Shown here: one piece after another, positions 9,093 to 22,748 of the stretch | How the letters are laid out: each line of letters begins with the position of its first letter | Numbering within the stretch: the first letter of the stretch is position 1 | DNA from: Streptacidiphilus jiangxiensis | GTDB lineage: Bacteria > Actinomycetota > Actinomycetes > Streptomycetales > Streptomycetaceae | Reading direction: 5' to 3' | Assembly: GCF_900109465.1 (NCBI RefSeq) | Contig: NZ_FOAZ01000003.1 | Location: 248,001 to 312,000 of the forward strand | DNA length: 64,000 nt | Position numbers and translations under genes: made by a program | The notes under the pieces: generated by a model | Seen by the model: the letters and a program-made list of their open reading frames with translations, nothing else | The model's database searches: none | What the model was told of the DNA's origin: nothing

Positions 9093-9123
9093 CGGAGGGG
9101 CGCCCCGATGGGGCGCCCCTCCG
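9093..9123 (+). terminator. dnaA terminator
   Basis: A 14-bp GC-rich stem (9093-9106 with 9110-9123) around a GAT loop, 21 bases after the dnaA stop. It also marks the left edge of oriC. Confidence 0.75.
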
Positions 9124-9886
9124 GCGTTTGCCCACAGATGTGGGCGGAGCGGCTGTCCACATGCTGGGGAGAACCGAGTTATCCAGAACCCGTCCACAGG
9201 GCCGCCCGGTCTGGAAGGATCGTCCCAGCTCAGCCCCCTGTGGAACTGTGGGAAGCGACTCTCCACAACCTGTGGACAACTTGGGGGCCGTCAACCGGCC
9301 GCCAGAGTTATCCACGCGCTGTCCCCAGGGAAGGGCCGGTTATCCCCAGACCGAGGCCGTTTCTCCACAAGAATGTCCACAGAACGGCAACACGGAAGGC
9401 CTATTCACCGCCCCGAGCGAATTGGGTCACGTGATGTTGCCACAGGGGCTGTGGGAAACCGGGGGAAAACCTGGGGACAGAGTGGTGGACAACCTGGGGA
9501 CAACCCAAGGGGCCTGTGCACAAGGGGTGCTGCGTCCACAGGGCGTGTAGTTTTCCCACAGCCGCCGTCCCCAGGCCGTGTGGATAAAAAATGGGCCCCG
9601 ACCAGCGAAAAAGGGGGTTATCCACGGTTTCCACAAGGCCTACTACTACTACCCACTAGATATAGCTCGGTCTTGATCCAAAAGCAGGGTGGGCTCAGAT
9701 CTGTGGAGAACGTGACCGGGACACTCGTTCGAGGCCTCTTCGGGGCCTTCTGCCTCGGGTGTCCGTGGTATGCGTCAGACTGTCTCTGGCAACCAGGAGC
9801 GTGCCCCGTCCCGTGGGCCCCCATGCGTGCCTCAGATGAACACCTAGCTGAACAAGAAGCGACATCCCCCCAGGAGGCGGTTACCG
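9124..9886. other. oriC: Chromosomal origin of replication, oriC (dnaA-dnaN gap)
   Basis: A 763-base non-coding stretch crowded with DnaA boxes in both orientations. Perfect boxes: TGTGGACAA 9271-9279 and TGTGGATAA 9579-9587. One-mismatch boxes include 9153, 9179 (TTATCCAGA), 9308 (TTATCCACG), 9340 (TTATCCCCA), 9361 (TTCTCCACA), 9373 (ATGTCCACA), 9484, 9495, 9515 and 9618 (TTATCCACG); weaker ones at 9190, 9259, 9532 and 9627. This number and the dnaA-dnaN position match known Streptomyces oriC. The most AT-rich parts are 9579-9592 and 9640-9680. A TCACGTGA core at 9427-9434 resembles the centre of parS but its flanks do not match. Confidence 0.96.
9618..9680 (+). other. Probable unwinding element: two DnaA boxes, GC block, four DnaA-trios
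   Basis: Order on the plus strand: TTATCCACG (9618-9626), GTTTCCACA (9627-9635), AGGC, then CTACTACTACTA (9640-9651), then the comparatively AT-rich ACTAGATATAG. The complement of CTA read 3' to 5' is GAT, the DnaA-trio unit defined in Bacillus subtilis oriC, where two boxes, a short GC block and trios direct DnaA onto one strand to start melting. This places the melting site at the dnaN side. Confidence 0.7.
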
Positions 9887-11029
9887 GTGAAGTTCCGGGT
9901 CGAGCGTGACGTCCTCGCGGAGGCGGTGGCCTGGGCCGCGCGCAGCCTCCCGGCCAGGCCCCCGGTGCCCGTTCTCGCCGGGCTCCTGCTGACGGCCGAG
10001 AGCGACGGCGCAGAGGGCCGTCTGAGCCTGTCCGGCTTCGACTACGAGGTCTCCGCGCGTGTGGCCACCGAGGCGGACGTGGAGGAGGCCGGCACGGTCC
10101 TGGTCTCCGGCCGTCTGCTCGCCGACATCTCGCGTGCCCTGCCCAACCGGCCGGTGGAGATCTCCACCGACGGCGTCCGCGTGCTCGTCGTCTGCGGCAG
10201 CTCGCGATTCACACTCCCCACCCTGCCTGTGGACGAGTACCCGGCCCTGCCGCAGATGCCGACCGCCTCCGGCGTGGTCCCGGGTGACGCCTTCGCCGCC
10301 GCCGTGGCCCAGGTGGCCGTCGCGGCCGGCCGTGACGACACGCTCCCGGTGCTGACGGGTGTGCGCGTGGAGATCGAGGACGACCGGGTCACCCTGGCCG
10401 CCACCGACCGCTACCGCTTCGCCGTGCGCGAGCTGCTGTGGAAGCCGGAGCAGCCCGGCCTGAGCGCCGTCGCGCTGGTGCCGGCGAAGACCCTGCTCGA
10501 CACGGCGAAGTCGCTCAGCGCGGGCGACAACGTCTCCATCGCCCTCGCGGGCAGCGGCAAGGGCGAGGGTCTGATCGGTTTCGAGGGCGCGGGCCGCCGG
10601 ACCACCACGCGGCTCCTGGAGGGCGAGTTCCCGAAGTTCCGGGCCCTCTTCCCGACGGAGTTCTCCGCGATCGGCACAGTGCCCACCCAGGCCTTCGTCG
10701 ACGCCGTCAAGCGCGTCTCCCTGGTGGCTGAGCGGAACACCCCGGTGCGGCTCAGCTTCGAGCAGGGCGTGCTGACGCTGGAGGCCGGCTCCGGCGACGA
10801 CGCACAGGCTGTGGAGCGGATCGACGCGGACCTCGAGGGCGACGACATCTCGATCGCGTTCAACCCGGCCTACCTGCTGGACGGCCTCTCGGCCATCGAC
10901 AGCCCGGTCGCGCAGCTCAGCTTCACCACGGCGACGAAGCCGGCGCTGCTGAGCGGCAAGGCCTCGCAGGAGTCCGAGGCGGACGAGGCGTACAAGTACC
11001 TGATCATGCCCGTGCGCCTTTCGGGCTGA
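9887..11029 (+). CDS. dnaN: DNA polymerase III beta sliding clamp
   Basis: A 380-residue beta clamp with the N-terminal KFRVERDVLAEAVAWAARSLPARPPVPVLAG typical of actinobacterial DnaN and the C-terminal YLIMPVRL that closes the third clamp domain. Three similar domains of about 125 residues form a ring dimer around DNA that tethers polymerase and binds many repair proteins. GTG start with a strong AGGAGG 10 bases upstream. It follows oriC and ends at a hairpin (11047-11091), so it may be transcribed apart from gnd. Confidence 0.97.
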   Translation: MKFRVERDVLAEAVAWAARSLPARPPVPVLAGLLLTAESDGAEGRLSLSGFDYEVSARVATEADVEEAGTVLVSGRLLADISRALPNRPVEISTDGVRVLVVCGSSRFTLPTLPVDEYPALPQMPTASGVVPGDAFAAAVAQVAVAAGRDDTLPVLTGVRVEIEDDRVTLAATDRYRFAVRELLWKPEQPGLSAVALVPAKTLLDTAKSLSAGDNVSIALAGSGKGEGLIGFEGAGRRTTTRLLEGEFPKFRALFPTEFSAIGTVPTQAFVDAVKRVSLVAERNTPVRLSFEQGVLTLEAGSGDDAQAVERIDADLEGDDISIAFNPAYLLDGLSAIDSPVAQLSFTTATKPALLSGKASQESEADEAYKYLIMPVRLSG

Positions 11030-11046
11030 CGCCCGGTTGCACTCCC

Positions 11047-11091
11047 CAGGGGCGCGAGGCCGTGCTCATCGAGCACAGCCTCGCGCCCCTG
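11047..11091 (+). terminator. dnaN terminator, related to the dispersed GGGGCGCGAGG repeat
   Basis: CAGGGGCGCGAGGC (11047-11060) pairs with 11078-11091; an inner GTGCTC/GAGCAC extends the stem. The outer arm shares AGGGGCGCGAGGC with the ends of the long intergenic repeats at 33.6, 54.5 and 61.4 kb. Confidence 0.8.
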
Positions 11092-11169
11092 AGGTCTGAC
11101 CAGGGATAGGCTCGTGCATGGGTGCGGCAACGGGGCCGCGGACAGTCGATACGGAACGAAGGACTGATC

Positions 11170-12045
11170 ATGCAGCTCGGACTCATCGGTCTCGGCAAGA
11201 TGGGCGGCAACATGCGCGAGCGCATCCGCCGCGCGGGCCACACCGTGGTCGGCTACGACCGCGACCCCGCCCTGTCCGACGTCGCGAGCCTCAAGGAGCT
11301 GGTGGGCTCCCTCGCCGCCCCGCGCGTGGTGTGGGTGATGGTTCCGGCCGGCGGCCCGACGCAGTCGACCGTGGACGAGCTGGCCGAGCTGCTGGAGCCG
11401 GGTGACGTCGTCGTCGACGGCGGCAACTCGCGCTGGACCGACGACGAGAAGCACGCCGCGGAGCTCGCCACCAAGGGCATCGGCTTCGTCGACTGCGGTG
11501 TCTCCGGCGGTGTCTGGGGCCTGCAGAACGGCTACGCGCTGATGTACGGCGGCTCGGACGCCGACATCGCCAAGGTGCAGCCGATCTTCGAGGCGCTCAA
11601 GCCCGAGGGTGACTTCGGTTCCGTGCACGCCGGCAAGGTCGGTGCGGGCCACTTCGCGAAGATGGTCCACAACGGCATCGAGTACGCCATGATGCAGGCC
11701 TACGCCGAGGGCTGGGAGCTGCTGGAGGCCGTGGACAGCGTCGAGAACGTCCGCGAGATCTTCCGCTCCTGGAAGGAGGGCACGGTCATCCGCTCCTGGC
11801 TGCTGGACCTGGCCGTGGACGCCCTCGACAAGGACGAGCACCTGGGCAGGCTCAAGGGCTTCGCTGCGGACTCCGGCGAGGGCCGGTGGACGGTGGAGGC
11901 CGCGATCGACAACGCGGTGCCGCTCCCGGCGATCACCGCCTCGCTGTTCGCCCGCTTCGCCTCGCGGCAGGACGACTCGCCGCAGATGAAGATGATCGCG
12001 GCGCTGCGCAACGAGTTCGGCGGCCACGCGGTCGAGTCCAAGTAA
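11170..12045 (+). CDS. gnd: 6-phosphogluconate dehydrogenase, short NAD-type
   Basis: A 291-residue short-form decarboxylating 6-phosphogluconate dehydrogenase. The N-terminal Rossmann motif GLGKMGGNM lies at residues 7-15; the substrate-binding CGVSGGVWG and the catalytic-Lys region [20 protein letters not shown] follow. It oxidises 6-phosphogluconate to ribulose 5-phosphate in the pentose phosphate pathway. ATG at 11170 is preceded by GAAGGA; an in-frame upstream start at 11122 is less likely. Its place between dnaN and recF is a known Streptomyces feature. Confidence 0.95.
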   Translation: MQLGLIGLGKMGGNMRERIRRAGHTVVGYDRDPALSDVASLKELVGSLAAPRVVWVMVPAGGPTQSTVDELAELLEPGDVVVDGGNSRWTDDEKHAAELATKGIGFVDCGVSGGVWGLQNGYALMYGGSDADIAKVQPIFEALKPEGDFGSVHAGKVGAGHFAKMVHNGIEYAMMQAYAEGWELLEAVDSVENVREIFRSWKEGTVIRSWLLDLAVDALDKDEHLGRLKGFAADSGEGRWTVEAAIDNAVPLPAITASLFARFASRQDDSPQMKMIAALRNEFGGHAVESK

Positions 12046-12072
12046 GGCCAACTCCCGGGGTTTTCCCCGGAG

Positions 12073-12081
12073 TTATCCACA
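12073..12081 (+). promoter_or_regulatory. DnaA box in the gnd-recF gap
   Basis: A perfect TTATCCACA, 17 bases before the recF start and outside oriC. DnaA could bind here and influence recF expression or be titrated. Function is inferred from the match only. Confidence 0.6.
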
Positions 12082-12097
12082 ACCTGCGAAGGAAGCT

Positions 12098-13228
12098 GTG
12101 CACGTCGCGCATCTGTCGCTGGCCGACTTCCGCTGTTACGCCCGGGCCGAGGTTCCTCTCGACCCGGGCGTCACCGCGTTCACCGGTCCGAACGGCCAGG
12201 GCAAGACCAACCTGGTCGAGGCCGTCGGCTATCTGGCGACCCTGGGCAGTCACCGGGTCGCCGGGGACGCGCCGCTGGTGCGGCTGGGGGCCGAGCGCGC
12301 GGTCGTGCGCGGCATGGTGGTGCGCGACGAGCGGCAGACGCTGATCGAGCTGGAGCTGAACCCGGGCAGGGCGAACCGGGCGCGGATCAACCGCAGCGAC
12401 AACGTGCGGCCGCGCGACGTGCTGGGGCTGCTGCGGACGGTGCTGTTCGCGCCGGAGGACCTGGCGCTGGTGAAGGGCGATCCGGGTGAGCGGCGGCGGT
12501 TCCTGGACGAACTGCTGACGTTGCGCGCGCCGCGGCTGGCGGGGGTGCGGCAGGACTACGAGCGGGTGCTGAAGCAGCGCAACGCGCTGCTGAAGTCGGC
12601 GGCCCAGGCGCGGCGCGGTGCGGGCCGGGGGATGGACCTGTCCACGCTGGACGTGTGGGACGACCATCTGGCCCGGGCGGGCGCGGAGCTGCTGGCGTAC
12701 CGACTGGACCTGGTGGCGGCGTTGCAGCCGCTGGTCGCCGGCGCGTACGAGGAGTTGGCGCCCGGTGGTGGCGGGACGGTGCTGGAGTACCGCTCCTCGA
12801 TGGGTGAGGGGGTGCCGCTGTCGGGTGGCCGGGAGGCGCTGTACGCGGCGCTGACGGCCGCGCTCGGGGCGGCGCGCAAGCAGGAGCTGGAGCGGGGGCT
12901 GACGCTGGTCGGGCCGCACCGCGACGAGCTGGGCCTGCGGCTCGGTGAGCTGCCGGCGAAGGGGTACGCCTCGCACGGCGAGTGCTGGTCGTATGCGCTG
13001 GCGTTGCGGCTGGCCTCGTACGATCTGCTCCGCTCGGACGGCGGCGAGCCGGTGCTGATTCTCGACGACGTGTTCGCGGAGCTGGACGCGCGCCGTCGGG
13101 AGCGGCTGGCGGAGCGGGTGGCGACGGGTGAGCAGGTGCTGGTGACGGCGGCGGTCCCGGAGGACGTCCCGGACACGTTGAAGGGGACGCGCTACTCGGT
13201 GCTGGACGGCGAAGTGACCCGCGTCTGA
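12098..13228 (+). CDS. recF: DNA replication and repair protein RecF
   Basis: A 376-residue RecF of the SMC-like ATPase fold. Walker A GPNGQGKT lies at 30-37; the ABC-type signature region and Walker [13 protein letters not shown] are near the C-terminus. It loads RecA at gaps through RecFOR. GTG start (12098) with GAAGGA upstream. It overlaps no neighbour and precedes the DUF721 gene. Confidence 0.97.
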   Translation: MHVAHLSLADFRCYARAEVPLDPGVTAFTGPNGQGKTNLVEAVGYLATLGSHRVAGDAPLVRLGAERAVVRGMVVRDERQTLIELELNPGRANRARINRSDNVRPRDVLGLLRTVLFAPEDLALVKGDPGERRRFLDELLTLRAPRLAGVRQDYERVLKQRNALLKSAAQARRGAGRGMDLSTLDVWDDHLARAGAELLAYRLDLVAALQPLVAGAYEELAPGGGGTVLEYRSSMGEGVPLSGGREALYAALTAALGAARKQELERGLTLVGPHRDELGLRLGELPAKGYASHGECWSYALALRLASYDLLRSDGGEPVLILDDVFAELDARRRERLAERVATGEQVLVTAAVPEDVPDTLKGTRYSVLDGEVTRV

Positions 13229-13297
13229 CGCTCACGGTGCGGCGGTCGATCCCGGGAGTGTCGATGGGGGCCGGGTGGGCCCGCGTACCCTGGAGGC

Positions 13298-13306
13298 TTG
13301 TCCACA
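13298..13306 (+). promoter_or_regulatory. DnaA box upstream of the DUF721 gene
   Basis: A perfect TTGTCCACA, 24 bases before the ATG at 13330. It is a second isolated consensus box in the operon-like block after oriC. Confidence 0.55.
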
Positions 13307-13329
13307 GCCTGTGAGTAGTGAGGCGCCAC

Positions 13330-16114
<2,785 letters not shown>

Positions 16115-16163
16115 GTCACTCCGGCAGCCGAAGCGTTCCGCAGCGAAAGGAAACTGACCACCC

Positions 16164-18776
<2,613 letters not shown>

Positions 18777-18798
18777 CCGTCACTGCTTCCACTCCTGC

Positions 18799-18831
18799 CA
18801 CGGGCTCCGGTGCGTTTCGCCGGGGCCCGTG
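18799..18831 (+). terminator. gyrA terminator
   Basis: Stem of 12 pairs, one of them G-U (18799-18810 with 18820-18831), around a 9-base loop, shortly after the gyrA stop. Confidence 0.65.
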
Positions 18832-18929
18832 CCAGGATGCTGGCAGTCGGTGCTTGCGTCTTGAACGATATGGCGTGACGACACACCGGGGCCGGGTACG
18901 GCCCTGGCGGGGAATGCGGGAGGACCAGG

Positions 18930-19757
18930 GTGAGTAACCCCACGGGAGCGGCGGGAGCCGCAGGGCGGGCGCAGAACGCCCCCGGCGCGGCGGCCGGCGG
19001 TGCCGGCAGCGGGCGGGACGCGGGCTCGACGTCGGTGATGCCCGCTGTGGGTGCCGCCGCGGCCGCCTCCGACGGGGCCCCGCAGGCCCCGCGCCGCCGG
19101 CAGGGCGGCCCGAACGGCGAGCAGGCCCAGGCCCGCGCCGCCGCGGAGGCCAAGTCCGGCACCCAGACGAGCGCCCAGCCGGCGGCGGCCCCGGCCGCCG
19201 CTCCGGCCGGGGCCGCCGCCACGGACGGCTACTCGACGCCGACGACGTACTCCAAGGGCCAGCCGACGCCGCCGCGCGGCACCCCCGTGCCCGCAGCGGC
19301 CCCCAGCCGTCCCCAGGGCGGCCAGGGCGGACAGGGCGAGCCCGCACGTCGCCCCGGCCCGGCGGCCGCCCCGCCGTCCGGCCGTACCCGCCGCGCCCGT
19401 CTGCGCGTGGTCCGTACGGACCCGTGGACGGTCATGAAGGTCAGCTTCCTGCTGTCCATCGCGCTCGGCGTGGTCACCATCGTCGGTGTCTCGCTGCTGT
19501 GGATGGTGCTGGACGCGGCCGGCGTCTTCAGCTCCGTCGGCGGCACCCTCAAGCAGGCCACCACCGGCACGGACACCACCTCGGGCTTCGACCTCCAGTC
19601 GTACCTGTCCTTCGGCAACGTCTTCCTCTTCACGCTGCTGATCTCGGTGATCGACGTGGTGCTGCTGACGGCGCTGTGCACGCTGGGTTCGTTCATCTAC
19701 AACACGGTCGCGGGCATGACCGGTGGCGTCGAGGTGACCCTCGCCGAGGAGGACTGA
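18930..19757 (+). CDS. DUF3566 membrane protein
   Basis: A 275-residue protein. About 165 N-terminal residues are Ala/Pro/Gly/Gln-rich and probably disordered. Then comes the DUF3566 domain beginning RARLRVVRTDPWTVMKVSF, with transmembrane helices at about 168-192 and 230-260 and the closing GGVEVTLAEED. DUF3566 proteins follow gyrA across actinobacteria; their role is unknown. The GTG at 18930 has GGGAGGA upstream. This is a conserved-neighbourhood call, not a function. Confidence 0.9.
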   Translation: MSNPTGAAGAAGRAQNAPGAAAGGAGSGRDAGSTSVMPAVGAAAAASDGAPQAPRRRQGGPNGEQAQARAAAEAKSGTQTSAQPAAAPAAAPAGAAATDGYSTPTTYSKGQPTPPRGTPVPAAAPSRPQGGQGGQGEPARRPGPAAAPPSGRTRRARLRVVRTDPWTVMKVSFLLSIALGVVTIVGVSLLWMVLDAAGVFSSVGGTLKQATTGTDTTSGFDLQSYLSFGNVFLFTLLISVIDVVLLTALCTLGSFIYNTVAGMTGGVEVTLAEED

Positions 19758-19796
19758 GCTGACCTGCGGCGCGGCCGCAGGGAAGCGATTTGGGCA

Positions 19797-19825
19797 TTGA
19801 GCTGCAGGTGCGCTAATCTTCTAAC
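19797..19825 (+). promoter_or_regulatory. Candidate tRNA-Ile promoter
   Basis: TTGAGC (19797-19802), 17-base spacer, TCTAAC (19820-19825), 12 bases before the tRNA. Confidence 0.45.
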
Positions 19826-19837
19826 GCAACGCAGCGC

Positions 19838-19914
19838 GGGCCTATAGCTCAGACGGTTAGAGCGCTTCCCTGATAAGGAAGAGGCCACAGGTTCAAGTCC
19901 TGTTAGGCCCACCA
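19838..19914 (+). tRNA. tRNA-Ile (GAT anticodon)
   Basis: A 77-base cloverleaf with acceptor GGGCCTA/TAGGCCC, anticodon loop CTGATAA giving GAT, T-loop GTTCAAGTC and an encoded CCA end. Confidence 0.97.
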
Positions 19915-19921
19915 GCGTCAA

Positions 19922-19953
19922 GAACCCCGGCCGGGATGTCCCGGCCGGGGTTC
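19922..19953 (+). terminator. tRNA-Ile terminator
   Basis: A near-perfect GAACCCCGGCCGGG hairpin with a very short loop, eight bases after the tRNA. Confidence 0.8.
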
Positions 19954-20045
19954 GCTCGTTGTACCGCACAGATACCAGTCTGGGCGTCCGCTGATGGGGT
20001 GTAGCATCGCGGCAAGGACGTCATCGAGGAAGTCGAGGTCTCGCG

Positions 20046-20177
20046 GTGAAGAAGCTTCTGCTGGTTGTTCTGGTCGCCCTCGGCGGGTACTTCGTCTACC
20101 GCCAGGTGCAGGCGGACCGCGCCGAGCAGGACCTGTGGACCGAGGCCACCGACCCGATCCCGGCGGGCTCCCGCTGA
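20046..20177 (+). CDS. DLW-39 family small protein
   Basis: A 43-codon frame starting GTG at 20046: one N-terminal hydrophobic stretch (KKLLLVVLVALGGYFVY) then a charged tail containing QDLWTEATDPIP. The Asp-Leu-Trp triplet near position 29-31 and the size match the DLW-39 family of tiny actinobacterial membrane proteins that lie between tRNA-Ile and tRNA-Ala near gyrA. Function unknown. GTCGAGG lies just upstream as a modest ribosome-binding site. Confidence 0.85.
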   Translation: MKKLLLVVLVALGGYFVYRQVQADRAEQDLWTEATDPIPAGSR

Positions 20178-20235
20178 GTCGCAGGCTGGTCTTCTCTGCC
20201 GCGCCGAGCAGGTACGCTTGTGCGCGGCAGTTCGC

Positions 20236-20308
20236 GGGGCCTTAGCTCAGTTGGTAGAGCGCCGTCTTTGCATGGCGGATGTCAGGGGTTCGACTCCCCT
20301 AGGCTCCA
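20236..20308 (+). tRNA. tRNA-Ala (TGC anticodon)
   Basis: A 73-base cloverleaf with acceptor GGGGCCT/AGGCTCC, D-arm GCTCAGTTGGTAGAGC, anticodon loop TTTGCAT giving TGC and T-arm GGGGTTCGACTCCCC. CCA is not encoded. Confidence 0.97.
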
Positions 20309-20318
20309 CAGTCACGTA

Positions 20319-20357
20319 CGAAGGGGCCCCGATCCTCACCGGATCGGGGCCCCTTCG
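20319..20357. terminator. Two-way terminator between tRNA-Ala and the DUF5324 gene
   Basis: A perfect 17-bp stem (20319-20335, 20341-20357) with loop TCACC between convergent units. Confidence 0.88.
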
Positions 20358-20360
20358 GCG

Positions 20361-21119
20361 TCACTTCTTCTTCTTGTCCGCTTCCTTGGCCTCCTCGGCC
20401 TCCTTCGCCTCCACCTCCGGGTCGAGGGGCAGGGAGCCGTTGACCGCGCCGCTGGCGCTGGAGCCGCCGGCGTTGGGCGCGGTGTCGCGCAGCGGGATGG
20501 ACGTGGTCGGCGGTTCGACCAGCCAGTCCGGGTTGGACTGCTTGCGGTACCACTTCCACGCGGCCAGGCCGCCGGTGGCGAGCACGCCCAGGGCCAGCAG
20601 AGTGAATCCGCGGCGGGCCCAGCGACCCCTGCGGGAGGCCTCACGCGCGTGGGCCGCCGTCAGCGCCTCGACCTCGGCCAGCGAGACCTGGCCGCGCAGG
20701 GCCGGCAGGGCGGCCAGGGAGCGGTCGTGGACCTCCTGGGCGGCCAGCTCGGCGGCGGGCAGCACCCGCTCCTGGGCGATGGCGCGGGCCTGGTCCGCGG
20801 CGACCACGGCGGCCTCACGGGCCTGCCGGGCGGCGACCCTGGCCTGGAGCGCGGCCTGGCGGGCCGCCTTGGCCATCGCCTCGTCCACCGCCGGTGGCAG
20901 GGTGCCGCGGCCCTTCTCCCACAGTGGCACGACCTGGCTCTGTACGGCGGTCTGGGCTGCCGCCCGGGCCTGTTCCACGGCCGAGCCGACGGCGGGGGCG
21001 ACCTTCTGCCAGGCCTCCCCGCCGTACTGGGCCGCAGTGTCCCTGGCGCTCACCGCGTATGGCGTGAGCTGCTCGCGGGTGCGACTGGCTGCCTCGCGGG
21101 CTGTGTCGATCCGGCTCAC
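20361..21119 (-). CDS. DUF5324 membrane-anchored protein
   Basis: A 252-residue protein, very rich in Ala, Gln and Arg with long predicted helices (about 1-165) resembling apolipoprotein-like amphipathic coils. One transmembrane helix follows at about 173-190 (FTLLALGVLATGGLAAW), then a Pro/Ser segment and an extremely Lys-rich end. This matches DUF5324, a streptomycete-specific family of unknown function. GTG at 21119 has a strong GGAGGAGG upstream. Confidence 0.8.
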   Translation of the reverse strand: MSRIDTAREAASRTREQLTPYAVSARDTAAQYGGEAWQKVAPAVGSAVEQARAAAQTAVQSQVVPLWEKGRGTLPPAVDEAMAKAARQAALQARVAARQAREAAVVAADQARAIAQERVLPAAELAAQEVHDRSLAALPALRGQVSLAEVEALTAAHAREASRRGRWARRGFTLLALGVLATGGLAAWKWYRKQSNPDWLVEPPTTSIPLRDTAPNAGGSSASGAVNGSLPLDPEVEAKEAEEAKEADKKKK

Positions 21120-21317
21120 CGGAACCTCCTCCTCGGGCGTCCTCTTCGTCACGTATCACCCAATGAAAGATCATGCCGCCAGATTCGTCCCCCGGCACGC
21201 TGAAAAGTGGCGGTTCTTCCTCCTATGCATCCTGCTCCTTTGTGAGCTGTTGCACAGGGCGTGCGAGGATTCAGGCAGGATTCAGGCAAGGAATCGTTCG
21301 CAGGAAGGCGCCGCGTC

Positions 21318-21842
21318 GTGGCCCAGCAGCTGTTCGCCACCCTCCACACCAACCACGGGGACATCGAGCTCAAGCTCCTCCCGTTCCACGCCCCGAAGAC
21401 GGTGACGAACTTCGTGGAGCTGGCGCAGGGTGAGCGCGAGTGGACGCACCCGGGAACGGGTGCCGTCACCAAGGACCGGCTCTACGACGGCACCGAGTTC
21501 CACCGCGTCATCGGCGGCTTCATGATCCAGGGCGGTGACCCGCTCGGCACCGGCGTGGGCGGCCCCGGCTACCAGTTCAAGGACGAGATCCACCCGGAGC
21601 TGGTCTTCGACCGTCCCTACCTGCTGGCCATGGCCAACGCCGGGCCGGGCACCAACGGGTCGCAGTTCTTCATCACCGTCGACGCGACGCCGTGGCTCAA
21701 CCGCAAGCACACCATCTTCGGCGAGGTCGCCGACGAGGCGTCGCGCAAGGTCGTCGACGCGATCGCGGCCGTGCCGACCGGCCCGGGGGAGCGTCCCACC
21801 TCGCCGGTCGTGCTGGAGTCGGTGGAGATCACCCGTCGTTGA
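21318..21842 (+). CDS. Peptidyl-prolyl cis-trans isomerase, cyclophilin type
   Basis: A 174-residue cyclophilin with FHRVIGGFMIQGGDP, MANAGPGTNGSQFFIT and the WLNRKHTIFGEV segment (Trp and Leu of the cyclosporin pocket). No signal peptide from the chosen start, so cytoplasmic. GTG at 21318 has AGGAAGG 9 bases upstream; an upstream ATG in frame (21261) is less likely. It catalyses prolyl isomerisation in protein folding. Its place before a rhomboid gene is conserved in Streptomyces. Confidence 0.95.
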   Translation: MAQQLFATLHTNHGDIELKLLPFHAPKTVTNFVELAQGEREWTHPGTGAVTKDRLYDGTEFHRVIGGFMIQGGDPLGTGVGGPGYQFKDEIHPELVFDRPYLLAMANAGPGTNGSQFFITVDATPWLNRKHTIFGEVADEASRKVVDAIAAVPTGPGERPTSPVVLESVEITRR

Positions 21843-21871
21843 CGGGACACCTGTCAGGGGAGCGGGTCGCC

Positions 21872-22705
21872 ATGTCGGACTGCTACCGCCACCCGGGGCG
21901 GGACACGGGGGTGCACTGCGCCCGTTGCGAGCGCCCGGTCTGCCCGGACTGCCGGATCGAGGCCGCCGTGGGCTTCCAGTGCGTGGAGTGCGTGCACGAG
22001 GGGCGGGGTGCCGCGCCCGCGCGGCCGGCGCGCACCGACTACGGCGGTCCGGTGCGTGCGGACGGCGCGCTGGTCACCCGTGCGCTGATCGGTGCCAACC
22101 TGGCCGTGTGGCTGTTGGTGTGGATCGGCGGTGACGACGCCTTCTACCGGCTGGCCATGCAGGGCCACGCGGTCGCCCCAGGCGGCCAGTGGTACCGGCT
22201 GCTCAGCTCGGTGTTCCTGCACGAGCCGAGCTCCTTCGGCATCCTCCACATCGCGCTGAACATGTGGTCGCTGTGGATCCTGGGCCCGTACGTGGAGGCG
22301 GCCGTCGGGCGGCTGCGCTACCTGGTGCTGTACCTGCTGGCGGGCATCGGCGGCTCGGTGCTGGTGATGCTGTCCCGGCCCACCCTGATCGTCGCCGGGG
22401 CCTCCGGGGCGATCTTCGGGCTGCTGGGCGCGGTGGTGGTGATCCACCGGCACCGCGGCTTCGAGCTGGGGCCCATCATGGCCGTGCTGGTGGTGAACCT
22501 GGTGGCCACCTTCTCACTCGGCTTCATCGCCTGGCAGGCGCACATCGGGGGGCTGGTGGTCGGCGCGCTGCTGGCAGCCGGTTTCGTGTACGCGCCGGCC
22601 GCCCCGGCACACCGCCGCGACCTGGTGCAGGCCGCAGCGGTGGTGCTGGTGGCGGCACTGGTCGCGGGGGTGGGCCTGTACGCGGCCGCCCACGTCACCG
22701 GCTGA
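21872..22705 (+). CDS. Rhomboid family intramembrane serine protease with N-terminal zinc-binding box
   Basis: A 277-residue protein. Residues 4-42 hold a B-box-like zinc motif (CYRHPGRDTGVHCARCERPVC and two more Cys pairs). Six transmembrane helices follow from about 67. The catalytic dyad is Ser178 in GASGAIFG and His224 in WQAHIGG; HIALN (126-130) supplies the oxyanion residues. Rhomboids cleave transmembrane helices; the substrate is unknown. ATG at 21872 is preceded by AGGGGAG. A terminator follows. Confidence 0.94.
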   Translation: MSDCYRHPGRDTGVHCARCERPVCPDCRIEAAVGFQCVECVHEGRGAAPARPARTDYGGPVRADGALVTRALIGANLAVWLLVWIGGDDAFYRLAMQGHAVAPGGQWYRLLSSVFLHEPSSFGILHIALNMWSLWILGPYVEAAVGRLRYLVLYLLAGIGGSVLVMLSRPTLIVAGASGAIFGLLGAVVVIHRHRGFELGPIMAVLVVNLVATFSLGFIAWQAHIGGLVVGALLAAGFVYAPAAPAHRRDLVQAAAVVLVAALVAGVGLYAAAHVTG

Positions 22706-22748
22706 GTGGTACCGGCCGAGAAGCGCCGGCTGAGTTGTCCATGCCGGG

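Noticed and set aside
9427-9434. TCACGTGA in oriC as a third parS
   Set aside because: Only the 8-base core matches; the flanks GGG and TGTT differ from parS and from the two palindromic sites.
9061-9636. Short minus-strand open frames in oriC with Cys/Pro/His-rich products
   Set aside because: They come from repeated DnaA boxes read as codons; no ribosome-binding sites and they span oriC.
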